From: Alteromonas marina
Lineage (GTDB): Bacteria; Pseudomonadota; Gammaproteobacteria; Enterobacterales; Alteromonadaceae
NCBI RefSeq assembly: GCF_000808575.1
Contig: NZ_JWLW01000010.1
Coordinates: 82,831 to 146,830 of the forward strand
DNA length: 64,000 bases
Reading direction: 5' to 3'
The position numbers and the translations under genes are program-made. Below, piece after piece: positions 27,379 through 36,008 of this stretch. The first letter of the stretch is position 1; each line of letters opens with the position of its first letter. The notes beneath the pieces were generated by a model. The model was not told the origin of the DNA and did not search any database. It saw only the letters and a program-made list of their open reading frames with translations.

Positions 27379-29058
27379 TTAGCTTTCAGGTGTGTCCATT
27401 TCGCTAAACAACGCATCAATAAATTCTTGTCCGTCAAACTGGCGTAAATCATCAATGCTTTCGCCAACACCTATATACCTTATAGGAATTTTGAACTTAT
27501 CAGCAATAGAGAATATAACACCGCCTTTCGCTGTGCCGTCTAACTTGGTTAGTGTGATGCCTGTTAAGCCCACGGCTTCATTAAACAATTTGGCTTGGCT
27601 AATGGCGTTTTGACCTGTACCTGCATCCAATGTAAGCATAACTTCGTGAGGCGCATTCGGATTAATTTTCTTCATTACGCGAACCACTTTCTTAAGCTCT
27701 TCCATCAAGTTGTTCTTATTTTGCAAGCGCCCTGCCGTGTCGGCAATAAGGATATCTGTGCCGCGCGACTTCGCTGCTTCTAGTGCATCGTAAAGTACAG
27801 ACGCACTGTCAGCGCCGGTGTGCTGTGCAATTACAGGAATATCGTTGCGTTCGCCCCATACTTGAAGCTGTTCAACCGCCGCCGCTCTAAAGGTATCACC
27901 CGCAGCAAGCATCACTTTCTTACCTTCTTGCTGGAACTGCTTAGCTAGCTTACCAATAGTCGTGGTTTTACCTACGCCATTTACGCCAACCATTAAGATA
28001 ACGAACGGACCTTCACTTGAATCATGGGCCTGCATCACTTCTGACAGAGGCTGATTCACTTGAGACAACATTCCCGACATTTGCTGCTTCATGATCTCCA
28101 GCAAGGCTTCGGCATCTTTTAAATCTTTTCGAGAAGCACTATCGGTTAGGTGATCGATGATTTTTTGCGTAGTGTCCATACCCACGTCGGCGACTAACAG
28201 CTGCGTTTCAAGGTCTTCATAGAGCTCATCATCAATGGTTTTGCCTTTAAACAGGCTTACTATGCCGCTACCTAAGTTCTCTTTTGTACGAGATAGGCTT
28301 TCTTTTAAACGTGCGAATAACGACTTTTTCTCTTTCGGCTTTTCTTCGGCTTTGGCTTTCGCCTGCGCTTCAGCTTCTGCCTTAGCGCGCGCTTCATCTT
28401 CCGCTTGCGCCTTCGCCTGTGCTTCAGCCACTGCCTTTGCGCGGGCCTCTTCTTCCGCTTGGGCTTTCGCCTGCGCTTCAGCTTCTGCCTTGGCGCGCGC
28501 TTCTGCTTCCGCTTGCGCCTTCGCCTGTGCTTCAGCCTCTGCCTTTGCGCGGGCCTCTTCTTCCGCTTGGGCTTTCGCCTGCGCTTCAGCTTCTGCCTTG
28601 GCGCGCGCTTCTGCTTCCGCTTGCGCTTTTGCCTGTGCTTCAGCCTCTGCCTTGGCGCGAGCTTCTTCTTCCGCTTGCGCTTTTGCCTGTGCTTCAGCCT
28701 CTGCCTTAGCACGAGCTTCTGCTTCCGCTTGCGCTTTTGCCTGTGCTTCAGCCTCTGCCTTAGCGCGCGCTTCTTCTTCCGCTTGGGCTTTCGCCTGTGC
28801 TTCAGCCTCTGCCTTTAGGCGGGCTTCTTCTTCCGCTTTAGCTTTTGCCTGTGCTTCAGCTTCTGCCTTAGCGCGCGCTTCTTCTTCCGCTTGCGCCTTC
28901 GCCTGCGCTTCAGCCTCCGCCTTTACGCGGGCCTCTTCTTCCGCTTGGGCTTTCGCCTGCGCTTCAGCTTCTGCCTTTAAGCGAGCTTCTTCTTCCGCTT
29001 GGGCTTTTTGTTTCTCTGCTTTCTTGTTCTTACTGAACCAGCCAAAAAGTTTCGACAT
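27379..29058 (-). CDS. ftsY: Signal recognition particle receptor FtsY with expanded repeat A-domain
   Basis: 559 residues. The C-terminal NG domain (about 245-555) has GTPase motifs GVNGVGKTTTIGKLA, DTFRAAAVEQL, DTAGRLQNK and TKLDGTAKGG, plus GVGESIDDLRQF. It docks ribosome-SRP complexes at the membrane. The N-terminal acidic A-domain consists of MSKLFGWFSKNKKAEKQKAQ, a likely membrane-targeting helix, and then 12 copies of an 18-residue unit of type AEEEARAKAEAEAQAKAQ. The array should form one long charged helix. E. coli FtsY has about 497 residues with a non-repetitive A-domain. Reverse-strand frames through the repeats are compositional shadows. Confidence 0.97.
   Translation of the reverse strand: MSKLFGWFSKNKKAEKQKAQAEEEARLKAEAEAQAKAQAEEEARVKAEAEAQAKAQAEEEARAKAEAEAQAKAKAEEEARLKAEAEAQAKAQAEEEARAKAEAEAQAKAQAEAEARAKAEAEAQAKAQAEEEARAKAEAEAQAKAQAEAEARAKAEAEAQAKAQAEEEARAKAEAEAQAKAQAEAEARAKAEAEAQAKAQAEEEARAKAVAEAQAKAQAEDEARAKAEAEAQAKAKAEEKPKEKKSLFARLKESLSRTKENLGSGIVSLFKGKTIDDELYEDLETQLLVADVGMDTTQKIIDHLTDSASRKDLKDAEALLEIMKQQMSGMLSQVNQPLSEVMQAHDSSEGPFVILMVGVNGVGKTTTIGKLAKQFQQEGKKVMLAAGDTFRAAAVEQLQVWGERNDIPVIAQHTGADSASVLYDALEAAKSRGTDILIADTAGRLQNKNNLMEELKKVVRVMKKINPNAPHEVMLTLDAGTGQNAISQAKLFNEAVGLTGITLTKLDGTAKGGVIFSIADKFKIPIRYIGVGESIDDLRQFDGQEFIDALFSEMDTPES
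28351..28998 (-). repeat. 54-base tandem repeat, 12 copies, inside ftsY
   Basis: Twelve in-frame copies of 54 bases encode FtsY residues 21-236. Copies differ mainly at residue 3 (Glu/Ala/Asp) and residue 7 (Ala/Leu/Val) of the unit. In the middle, units with AEEEARAK and AEAEARAK alternate, giving a 108-base higher-order period. This suggests expansion by unequal exchange of pairs. Confidence 0.93.
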
Positions 29059-29112
29059 CGTTAGGACAAATCCTTATAAATTCTTAGCAATTTCGGCTAC
29101 ACTTGCCGCCTA

Positions 29113-29796
29113 ATGTATGAACGCATGATACCATTGTCAGCCACTATGAAGCGAGTTTCTCGCCCTACTCGGGCACCATCTTCTGCAAAAAAACGTCTTT
29201 CACCAAAAAATGGGAAAATAAAGGGCGCAAATAGCCCTGGGCAAATACGCATTATTGGTGGTCAATGGCGTGGTAGAAAGTTACCCGTACTTAATGCAGA
29301 AGGGTTGCGGCCAACCACAGATAGAAATAAAGAAACCTTATTTAACTGGTTGATGCCTTTTATCAACGATGCACGCTGCTTAGATGTATTTGCGGGTTCT
29401 GGTGGTTTGGGCTTAGAAGCATTGTCTCGCTATGCCGCACATTGCGATTTTATAGAACTCGATAAACAAGCGGCAAGTCAACTCAACAGCAATCTTACGT
29501 TGCTAAAAGCAAACGACCAGGCATCGGCTGCTGTCCATCAAGGTGATGCACTCGGTATTTTAAGCGGTATTAGCACAACACCTTACGACATTGTTTTTGT
29601 CGACCCGCCATTTGCAAAATCATTAGTCGCGCCTACGCTTGCAGCGTTAGAGGACAACAAACTTGTTCAAAGCGGTAGCGTGGTGTATTTAGAGCACGAA
29701 AGTGCGTTAACAACACCCGCTCTTCCCGCCCATTGGCAGATTATTAAAGACAAGCAAACGAGTGCGCTTCGCTATATGTTAATTGAGGTAAGCTGA
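29113..29796 (+). CDS. rsmD: 16S rRNA (guanine(966)-N2)-methyltransferase RsmD
   Basis: Up to 227 residues. RsmD methylates G966 of 16S rRNA in the small subunit. Motifs are GQIRIIGGQWRGRKLPV, LRPTTDRNKETLFNWL, the SAM-binding DVFAGSGGLGLEALSR and the catalytic FVDPPF. Start choice is open: ATGs at 29113, 29125 and 29146 all lack a strong site, and the first 40 residues are a basic, low-complexity stretch. It is divergent from ftsY, 54 bases apart, as in other gammaproteobacteria. Confidence 0.94.
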   Translation: MYERMIPLSATMKRVSRPTRAPSSAKKRLSPKNGKIKGANSPGQIRIIGGQWRGRKLPVLNAEGLRPTTDRNKETLFNWLMPFINDARCLDVFAGSGGLGLEALSRYAAHCDFIELDKQAASQLNSNLTLLKANDQASAAVHQGDALGILSGISTTPYDIVFVDPPFAKSLVAPTLAALEDNKLVQSGSVVYLEHESALTTPALPAHWQIIKDKQTSALRYMLIEVS

Positions 29797-29952
29797 TTGA
29801 CGTAGCGCAGTTGAGCTTGAATTCGCTGTGAGTTTTGGCTAAACACTCGGCATGCAAAACAAAAGGCGCTAGAGAAAAAGGCGCATGAACTACACATGTA
29901 CATGCACGAAGCCTAGCAATAGTTTTAGCTAGGCTAATCTCACATCGTTAAT

Positions 29953-30534
29953 TTATTGAAGTTCGAGACCAATATTTGAGATACCAGCTTCCAAGGCAAG
30001 GGCTTTCATCTCATCTGCCGCTTTCGCTGGGTACTTAGCTTGCTCAACATAATCAAGCAGTTCGTTTTGTACCTCAACTTCAAACGCCATCAACGGATGC
30101 TCTTTTACGGTCTCGTCGTCCGCCTCTTCACTTTCTAGTAAATAGGCTTCAACACTGCCTTGAGACAATTTACTGATCACCACCGCACCTTGTGGATCGT
30201 CTCCCGCCATCAAGTTAAGAAGCCCGGCTAACCCAATCGCCGCATCAATGGCCGGATAAACTCCGTAATTGTCGTGTTCGCTGGTGTCGGGCGTAGCAAC
30301 TTCCACTTTCTCTAGCTGTACAGCAATATTAAATTTACTTTTAGGAGACTTCAGCGTTTCCCACACTAAGTTTAAACAGTTGCGCAGTGCGCTTGCATCA
30401 CCACTTTCCGTTAACTCACAAAAAAGCGTGTAGTTGGGTAGCATACGCTCAAGTAATGCAGCACCGAATGCAACGGCTTTCCAGCCTTCCAAGGCGCGAA
30501 CGCGCCCAAAGGTATTAAGTTTTTGCTTTGCCAT
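29953..30534 (-). CDS. yjaG: YjaG-like DUF416 protein
   Basis: 193 residues. FGRVRALEGWKAVAFGAALLERMLPNY aligns with the E. coli YjaG start (RLESWQHVTFMACLCERMYPNY). CLNLVWETLKSPKSKFN, DNYGVYPAIDAAIGL and the final ISNIGLELQ also match. It is a soluble, mainly helical protein of unknown function. It begins immediately after the stop of the MarC-family gene (TAAATG), so the two are probably translationally coupled. Confidence 0.88.
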   Translation of the reverse strand: MAKQKLNTFGRVRALEGWKAVAFGAALLERMLPNYTLFCELTESGDASALRNCLNLVWETLKSPKSKFNIAVQLEKVEVATPDTSEHDNYGVYPAIDAAIGLAGLLNLMAGDDPQGAVVISKLSQGSVEAYLLESEEADDETVKEHPLMAFEVEVQNELLDYVEQAKYPAKAADEMKALALEAGISNIGLELQ

Positions 30535-31137
30535 TTAAAGTGCTCCAGTGGCATGCATGAAATATTGGGTAACGCCATCCAGCAACATTTGGATAGCAAT
30601 CATAACTAGGATCATACCCATTAATCGCTCCATCGCAACTAGGCCACGCTCTCCTAAAATTTTATGAAATACATTTGAGAATAATAAGATCACTGCGCTA
30701 ATTGACCACGATGCAGCAAGCGCAATTGACCAGTCAACCATCCTGTCTGGCGCTTGATTAGCTAGCAGAATTAATGCTGCTAGTGTTGAAGGACCAGCAA
30801 TCATAGGAATAGCAAGAGGCACTAAAAAAGGTTCTTCCCCCACCGCGAGTCCACTTGGATTACCAGAAGATGGAAAAATCATCTTCAGCGCAATAAGAAA
30901 TAAAATTATCCCCCCAGCAATACTCACAGTTTCCTGCTCAACATTTAAAAAGTTGAGTACCGACTGGCCACTAAATAGGAATAAAAATAAGATAGCAAGT
31001 GCAAATAACAACTCTCGGATAAGGATAAACTGACGTCGTTTCGGCTCAATCGATTTAAGCACCGACATGAAAACCGGCAGGTTACCGAGAGGATCCATGA
31101 TCAGAAAGAGCATAACGGCAGCGGACCAAGTATCCAT
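30535..31137 (-). CDS. yhgN: MarC/UPF0056-family membrane protein, YhgN-like
   Basis: 200 residues with six hydrophobic segments. LFLIMDPLGNLPVFMSVLKSI and the internal counterpart PLAIPMIAGPSTLAALILLA are the paired family motifs (DPxGNxP and PLAxPxxxGP). Despite the MarC name, members do not confer multiple antibiotic resistance, and their substrate is unknown. The protein resembles E. coli YhgN most by length and the opening residues. It is in operon with yjaG. Confidence 0.87.
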   Translation of the reverse strand: MDTWSAAVMLFLIMDPLGNLPVFMSVLKSIEPKRRQFILIRELLFALAILFLFLFSGQSVLNFLNVEQETVSIAGGIILFLIALKMIFPSSGNPSGLAVGEEPFLVPLAIPMIAGPSTLAALILLANQAPDRMVDWSIALAASWSISAVILLFSNVFHKILGERGLVAMERLMGMILVMIAIQMLLDGVTQYFMHATGAL

Positions 31138-31695
31138 TTATTTTCTGTCTCCAATGAAGAGCGTGAACTCAGTTTAAGCATAAACCCAAGAGTATAACTC
31201 AAGATGCATGCTGAAAGATGGTTTTGGCGCGCAATGGTAAACCAAGCGATGAGAGTTAAAAACACCTTTTAACATTCTGTGGCTATTCTTTATCGCGGTT
31301 ATACCAGTCCGTATAGGTAGTTACCCACTTAGCGTGACTTTAAATATTTACGATTGCGGCGTGTTACCGCAGCTATAGTGGCGCTATATCTAGATGACAT
31401 AACAAAAGAATCGCTAAAAATACTCGAAAAAAAGAAAAAATAAGCTTAACTAAAACAATAGAGAGCAGCATTAGGTAGTTGCAGGAAATAGCAACATCCG
31501 CGATGTTTCTTGTAGACGTTACACCAGGCGCAACAATCTATCTTAACCAGTTGCTTGGAATTTTGTTCGCCTTTTAGGTAATGTCATAGGAACAGCGCTT
31601 CTGATGTAATGATAAAAGATGTTCAGCTTTGTCCAAAGCAGAGGCCTTGTTAATACAAAACAATAACTATAACAATCAGAATAGGAAAAATTGCA
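31138..31695. other. Intergenic region upstream of the small HTH gene
   Basis: 558 bases between divergent genes, AT-rich with an A/G-rich run near 31400-31440. It contains one copy of the dispersed repeat (31299-31322). The ribosome site AATAGGAAA precedes the small gene. No other gene or stable hairpin is evident. Confidence 0.45.
31299..31322 (+). repeat. Dispersed intergenic repeat, copy 2
   Basis: Contains TACCAGTCCGTATAGGTA, matching the shared consensus TACCARTCYGNATAGATA with two changes. Confidence 0.5.
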
Positions 31696-31878
31696 ATGAG
31701 TTTGATGACAGTTAAAGAAGTGGCTGCATTTTTAGGGGTTCAAGAGGTACGCGTAGAGCGTCTTGAGCGCGAAAGTCTTTTGGTTTCGAAAGATAAAGAC
31801 ACCGACGGTAATCCACTTTTCGATAGCGGCGATGTTGAACGCTATAAAACCTTGGCCGAGCGCTTAGGCGGCATCTAA
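31696..31878 (+). CDS. Small MerR/excisionase-like helix-turn-helix protein
   Basis: 60 residues: MTVKEVAAFLGVQEVRVERLERESLL is a winged-helix HTH_17/MerR-like DNA-binding element, followed by NPLFDSGDVERYKTLAERLG, the typical wing and linker (F....V..Y). There is no effector domain. A good ribosome site and a strong terminator show it is a real single gene. Such orphan proteins can be regulators or recombination directionality factors; no integrase is nearby, so a chromosomal regulator is more likely. Target unknown. Confidence 0.78.
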   Translation: MSLMTVKEVAAFLGVQEVRVERLERESLLVSKDKDTDGNPLFDSGDVERYKTLAERLGGI

Positions 31879-31888
31879 TTTACATAAG

Positions 31889-31923
31889 AAAGGCGTGATT
31901 TTTTGCAAAATCACGCCTTTTTA
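31889..31923 (+). terminator. Terminator of the small HTH gene
   Basis: AAAGGCGTGATTTT-TTG-CAAAATCACGCCTTTTTA: a long perfect stem and T-run. Confidence 0.9.
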
Positions 31924-32076
31924 TCCTTAGCGCAGAACTATGTGAGTTCGAGTAACGCTACTCGCTTTTAAGCTGCGCAATCACACTGTATAAAACGCGA
32001 GTTGGGAATGTCGTAAAAGTTGAAGTCAAAAACAAGCAGCGTTCGACGGCCATTCACACCGCCGAGAGCTGATTTT

Positions 32077-33360
32077 TTATGCACTAAAGTCTTTTAGCAT
32101 TCTCGCGATTGAGCGAATGCCTTTAGCTGTAGCCCCTACCGGCATTTCTGATGTTGCCCCGCCATGGTAAGCCGCAGCTAAATCTAAATGTACCCAGCCT
32201 TCAGGCTTAACAAAGCGAGACAAGAAGCCCGCTGCGTTTGATGCGCCGCCTCCACCGCCACCTTTCATCGGGCGGCTGTTTGCGGTATCAGCAAACGCCG
32301 ATGGACAGCGCTCTGCGTGGAAATCTTCAAGGGGGAGTGGCCAAAAACGTTCGTTTTCTGCTTTTGCTGCTTTGAGCATTTGTTCGCGGGCATTGTCATC
32401 TAACGAGAATACGCCGTGATAATCAGAACCCAAAGCAACCACTGCTGCACCGGTTAGCGTTGCCGCATCAATAATTAACGGCGCGCCCGTCTCAGTTGCT
32501 GCCATTAAGCCGTCAGCTAACACCAAACGTCCCTCTGCATCGGTGTTAACCACTTCAACGGTTACCCCATTTTTGTAAGTAAGCACATCACCCAACTTAT
32601 AAGCGTGACCGCTAATAAGGTTTTCTGCACAGCACAAAATAAGCTGAATACGCTTTTCACTGCCTTGAGTAATAGATAGCCCTAATGCCCCTGTTACCGT
32701 CGCTGCGCCGCCCATGTCACATTTCATATCTAACATGCCTTCGCTTGATTTAATGCTGTAGCCACCGCTGTCGAACGTGATGCCTTTTCCAACTAGCACG
32801 GCATCAACCGGCGCACCCGTATTACCTGTTGGGTTGTAATCAAGTACCAGCATTGCAGGCGGACGTTCACTACCGCGGCCCACATTATAAATGCCAATCC
32901 AGCCCTGCTCTTTAAGATCTTCACCTACCGTCATTGAGTAAGTAACCTTGTCACCACCCAGTGACTTAAGCCACTGTGCTGCTCGGGTTGCTAAGGTTTC
33001 AGGGCTTAAATCTTCAGGTGTTTCGTTTACCAGCTGACGGGTAAATAGTAACGCCGCATATTCTTGCTCTAGCGCTTCTTTGTCAGCCGTTTCGGCCCAT
33101 TTTATTGTTGCTGGTTTGCGGGCACGCGTGAAGCTAAGTGCAAAAGCCCACTGCTGCTCTTTGTGCCAATCGCCGCTTAGCGTAACTGCTGGCAAGCTTA
33201 AGCCATCTAGCTTTCTTGCCGCTTGCTGAATTAAACGCTCGTTAAGCTTGTCGTCGGGCAGGTGAATAACTGCACCTGATTCAGTGAAAGAAAGCTTAGC
33301 ACTCTCGCCCCACACTGCTTCAGCACTGTTTCTAGAAAGGCTAACGGTAAACTCTGCCAT
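32077..33360 (-). CDS. pepB: Peptidase B (leucyl aminopeptidase family M17)
   Basis: 427 residues, the length of PepB rather than PepA (about 500). It is a cytosolic, two-metal aminopeptidase. Metal and catalytic motifs are GKGITFDSGGYSIK, MKCDMGGAATV and NTDAEGRLVLADGL. NETPEDLSPETLA precedes the catalytic part. The C-terminus includes FLSRFVKPEGWVHLDLA and ATAKGIRSIARML. It is divergent from sfsA. Substrate preference (acidic N-terminal residues in PepB) is from the family. Confidence 0.94.
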   Translation of the reverse strand: MAEFTVSLSRNSAEAVWGESAKLSFTESGAVIHLPDDKLNERLIQQAARKLDGLSLPAVTLSGDWHKEQQWAFALSFTRARKPATIKWAETADKEALEQEYAALLFTRQLVNETPEDLSPETLATRAAQWLKSLGGDKVTYSMTVGEDLKEQGWIGIYNVGRGSERPPAMLVLDYNPTGNTGAPVDAVLVGKGITFDSGGYSIKSSEGMLDMKCDMGGAATVTGALGLSITQGSEKRIQLILCCAENLISGHAYKLGDVLTYKNGVTVEVVNTDAEGRLVLADGLMAATETGAPLIIDAATLTGAAVVALGSDYHGVFSLDDNAREQMLKAAKAENERFWPLPLEDFHAERCPSAFADTANSRPMKGGGGGGASNAAGFLSRFVKPEGWVHLDLAAAYHGGATSEMPVGATAKGIRSIARMLKDFSA

Positions 33361-33584
33361 CGCGTTTTATTCCTTATTACATCGTTATATTATTGCAAAG
33401 CGCTTTTTGCGCTTGCATAAATGTTTGTTACTCTTTGGCGCCTTGTTGACTGCGCTTGTTGTTCGCTCACCGCATACGCTTTGTTCGCTAAGCGCATACG
33501 CTATACGTGCTCGTTCAAAAACACACATATCAATTAGCGAAACACACTAACGTGTTTTCACCTACATTCTAAAAAAGGCGACAC

Positions 33585-34301
33585 ATGAAGTTTTCACCTT
33601 CCTTATTACGCGGCACCCTTATAAAAAGGTACAAGCGATTTCTTGCCGATGTTGAGTTAGACGACGGCACTATTGTAACTGCACATTGTCCAAATACTGG
33701 CGCTATGACTGGCTGTGCTGTTCCTGGATACACTGTCTTTTTAAGTGAGTCCACCAACCCTAATCGAAAACTTAAGTATACATGGGAGCTAGCCCAAACA
33801 TTTGATGGCCACTTCATCGGCATTAATACGCACAATGCTAATAAACTGGTGGCGGAAGCGCTAGATAACAAGGTGCTAAGCGAATTTTCAGACATCACGG
33901 ATTGGAAAGCAGAAGTAACACCGCCAACCGCCAATAGTCGGTTCGACTTTGCATTAAGTCGAAAAAATGCCGAACATCAGAGTGTTACTGAGTATATGGA
34001 AGTTAAGTCCGTCACCTTAGCAGATGAAAACAAAGGGTTCTTCCCCGACGCAGTCACTCAACGCGGCGCGAAGCACTGTTTAGAACTTGCTCGTTTATCT
34101 GACAGTGGCATAAAAACCAATCTATTATTCTGCGTACAACACACCGCCATCGAAAGTGTACAAGTGGCCGAGCATATTGATCCAACTTATGCAGAAAGCG
34201 TAAAGATTGCCGCTGACGCTGGTGTAACGGTTTTAGCGGCAAGCTGTATAATAGACGAACAAAAAATCCTATTAAATCAAACACTCCCTTTGATTTTATA
34301 A
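33585..34301 (+). CDS. sfsA: SfsA-family protein
   Basis: 238 residues. LLRGTLIKRYKRFLADVELDDG opens an OB-fold-like half; AHCPNTGAMTGCAVPG is the strongest family block. The second half resembles a nuclease-like fold, with RFDFAL, EVKSVTLA and FFPDAVTQRGAKHCLEL (D...E-x-K arrangement). E. coli SfsA was named for sugar fermentation stimulation and binds DNA; the biochemical role is not settled. It precedes dksA as in E. coli. Confidence 0.96.
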   Translation: MKFSPSLLRGTLIKRYKRFLADVELDDGTIVTAHCPNTGAMTGCAVPGYTVFLSESTNPNRKLKYTWELAQTFDGHFIGINTHNANKLVAEALDNKVLSEFSDITDWKAEVTPPTANSRFDFALSRKNAEHQSVTEYMEVKSVTLADENKGFFPDAVTQRGAKHCLELARLSDSGIKTNLLFCVQHTAIESVQVAEHIDPTYAESVKIAADAGVTVLAASCIIDEQKILLNQTLPLIL

Positions 34302-34541
34302 AAAATAGGTTGATTTTTTTCATTTCGGCTTCATATTTGCGCCTTGTTTTAGTGGGAGAACGCACTAATGCGTTTGCTGGTAGCCAGCTGGTTAAATGAA
34401 AAACACCTGGCTAATTTATGAAAGCAATACACCAGCATAATAATTACATAGACACGATTGATTGCCTGAAGTTGTCGAGTCTGATATAGATATCGGTCCA
34501 ATCAGGACAAGATGGATGTCGTAGTGTAGGAGATGTGGCAG

Positions 34542-34991
34542 ATGCCAACAGGAAAAGAAACAAAATCCCTAGGACTATTAGCGCTGGCAGGTTTACAGCC
34601 GTACGAGCCAAAAGCTGACGAAGAGTACATGGGCGAGCCCCAAATGGAGCACTTCCGTCTATTGCTTAAAGCATGGCGCAACCAACTTCGTGAAGAAGTT
34701 GACCGTACGGTAACACACATGAAGGATGAAGCAGCAAACTTCCCTGATCCTGTAGACCGTGCAGCTCAAGAAGAAGAGTTTAGCCTTGAGTTACGTACAC
34801 GTGACCGTGAGCGTAAGCTAATAAAGAAAATTGAAAAAACGCTTAAGCGAATTGAAGAAGACGATTTCGGCTTCTGTGACCAGTGTGGTATCGAAATTGG
34901 TATTCGTCGCTTAGAAGCGCGTCCTACAGCAGATTTATGTATCGACTGTAAGACCATGGCTGAAATTAAAGAAAAACAACTTCAAGGTTAA
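34542..34991 (+). CDS. dksA: RNA polymerase-binding transcription factor DksA
   Basis: 149 residues from ATG 34542. AGGAG (34528-34532) is 9 bases upstream; the ATG at 34533 touches the site and is unlikely. DksA binds the RNA polymerase secondary channel and works with ppGpp. The coiled coil (about 33-108) carries the tip acidic pair in [15 protein letters not shown]. The zinc finger is CDQCG and CIDC, both pairs intact. A terminator follows. Confidence 0.97.
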   Translation: MPTGKETKSLGLLALAGLQPYEPKADEEYMGEPQMEHFRLLLKAWRNQLREEVDRTVTHMKDEAANFPDPVDRAAQEEEFSLELRTRDRERKLIKKIEKTLKRIEEDDFGFCDQCGIEIGIRRLEARPTADLCIDCKTMAEIKEKQLQG

Positions 34992-35019
34992 GTTACTAGC
35001 CTCGATTACGTTGATATAG

Positions 35020-35050
35020 AAAGCCTCATCCCGAAAAGATGGGGCTTTTT
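35020..35050 (+). terminator. Terminator of dksA
   Basis: AAAGCCTCATC-CCGAAAA-GATGGGGCTTTTT: stem with one G-T pair and T-run. It lies 14 bases before gluQ, so gluQ is likely reached by partial read-through or an overlapping promoter. Confidence 0.8.
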
Positions 35051-35064
35051 GTTAAGCCTTTATT

Positions 35065-35988
35065 ATGCATAACCACTATGTAGGGCGCTTTGCTCCCTCT
35101 CCATCCGGCCAACTTCACTTCGGTTCGTTAGTTACCGCTGTTGCCAGCTACCTAGATGCTAAAAGTCATAGCGGAAAATGGCTGCTACGCATGGAAGATA
35201 TAGACGAGCCTCGCTGTATTAAAGGTGTCGATAAAGACATACTCACTACCCTAGAAGCACACGGCCTGTATTGGGACGGCGACGTCATCTATCAAAGCCA
35301 ACAACATGCCCGCTACCAAGCGGTTCTCGATGACTTACTTACACAAGAAAAAGCCTATTTTTGTACCTGCACACGTAAGCAAATTAAAGCTATGGGCGGT
35401 GTTTATAACGGCCACTGTCGAACTGAGCCAGTACACTCCACCACACAGGACTGTGCAGTTCGTTTAAAAGTAGATACGCAACTTGAAGCCTTTGATGACG
35501 TGCTTATGGGCAAAGTTATGCCTTCTAATTCAAGCACTGATTTAATAGCGGAAGACGTAGTGCTGAAACGACGAGATGGCTTATTTTCGTATAACCTTGT
35601 CGTGATTTTAGATGACGTATTTCAACAAGTTAACCATGTCATTAGAGGGTGTGATTTAATTGATGTCACGCCTTTGCAGCGCGCCGTGTACCACACGCTG
35701 GGCTACTCTGCTCCCGAATACGGTCACGTCCCGGTAGCTGCCGTGGCACCAGGCAGAAAACTAAGTAAACAAAACCGCGCAGCGCCGGTTAAAAACGAAA
35801 CAGCCTTAGATAATTTCGTGCGTGTGATGCACTTTTTGGGTTTTTCATTCCCAAATGCGTCGGAATTTGGTGATATTGATTCAGCGATTAAGACGGCTAT
35901 TTCAATGTGGGATAGGAAAAAAGTAGTGAAAACACCCGAAATTATTGTTCCACAGCATGAATCCACTTATTATAGCGAACCTTTATAG
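35065..35988 (+). CDS. gluQ: Glutamyl-queuosine tRNA(Asp) synthetase
   Basis: 307 residues. It resembles the catalytic half of GluRS with no anticodon-binding domain. It attaches glutamate to queuosine in tRNA(Asp). VGRFAPSPSGQLHFGSLVTA is the HIGH-type motif and KLSKQNRAA the KMSKS-type motif. Zinc ligands are CTC and a later C in YNGHC. LLRMEDIDEPR is a substrate-binding block. dksA-gluQ-pcnB is a conserved order. Confidence 0.96.
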   Translation: MHNHYVGRFAPSPSGQLHFGSLVTAVASYLDAKSHSGKWLLRMEDIDEPRCIKGVDKDILTTLEAHGLYWDGDVIYQSQQHARYQAVLDDLLTQEKAYFCTCTRKQIKAMGGVYNGHCRTEPVHSTTQDCAVRLKVDTQLEAFDDVLMGKVMPSNSSTDLIAEDVVLKRRDGLFSYNLVVILDDVFQQVNHVIRGCDLIDVTPLQRAVYHTLGYSAPEYGHVPVAAVAPGRKLSKQNRAAPVKNETALDNFVRVMHFLGFSFPNASEFGDIDSAIKTAISMWDRKKVVKTPEIIVPQHESTYYSEPL

Positions 35989-36008
35989 TCTGCGGAGATA
36001 CCATCATC

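Noticed and set aside
28351..28998. Possible CRISPR-like array
   Set aside because: The period is 54 bases with no unique spacers, and the units are in frame within ftsY.
28235..29113. Long open frames on the plus strand across the ftsY repeats (292 codons and others)
   Set aside because: They are shadows of the Ala/Glu/Lys-rich repeat on the opposite strand; composition is Ser/Ala/Cys/Phe repeats with no start site or family features.
31696..31878. Prophage or island excisionase
   Set aside because: The HTH type fits, but no integrase, attachment repeats or phage genes lie nearby.
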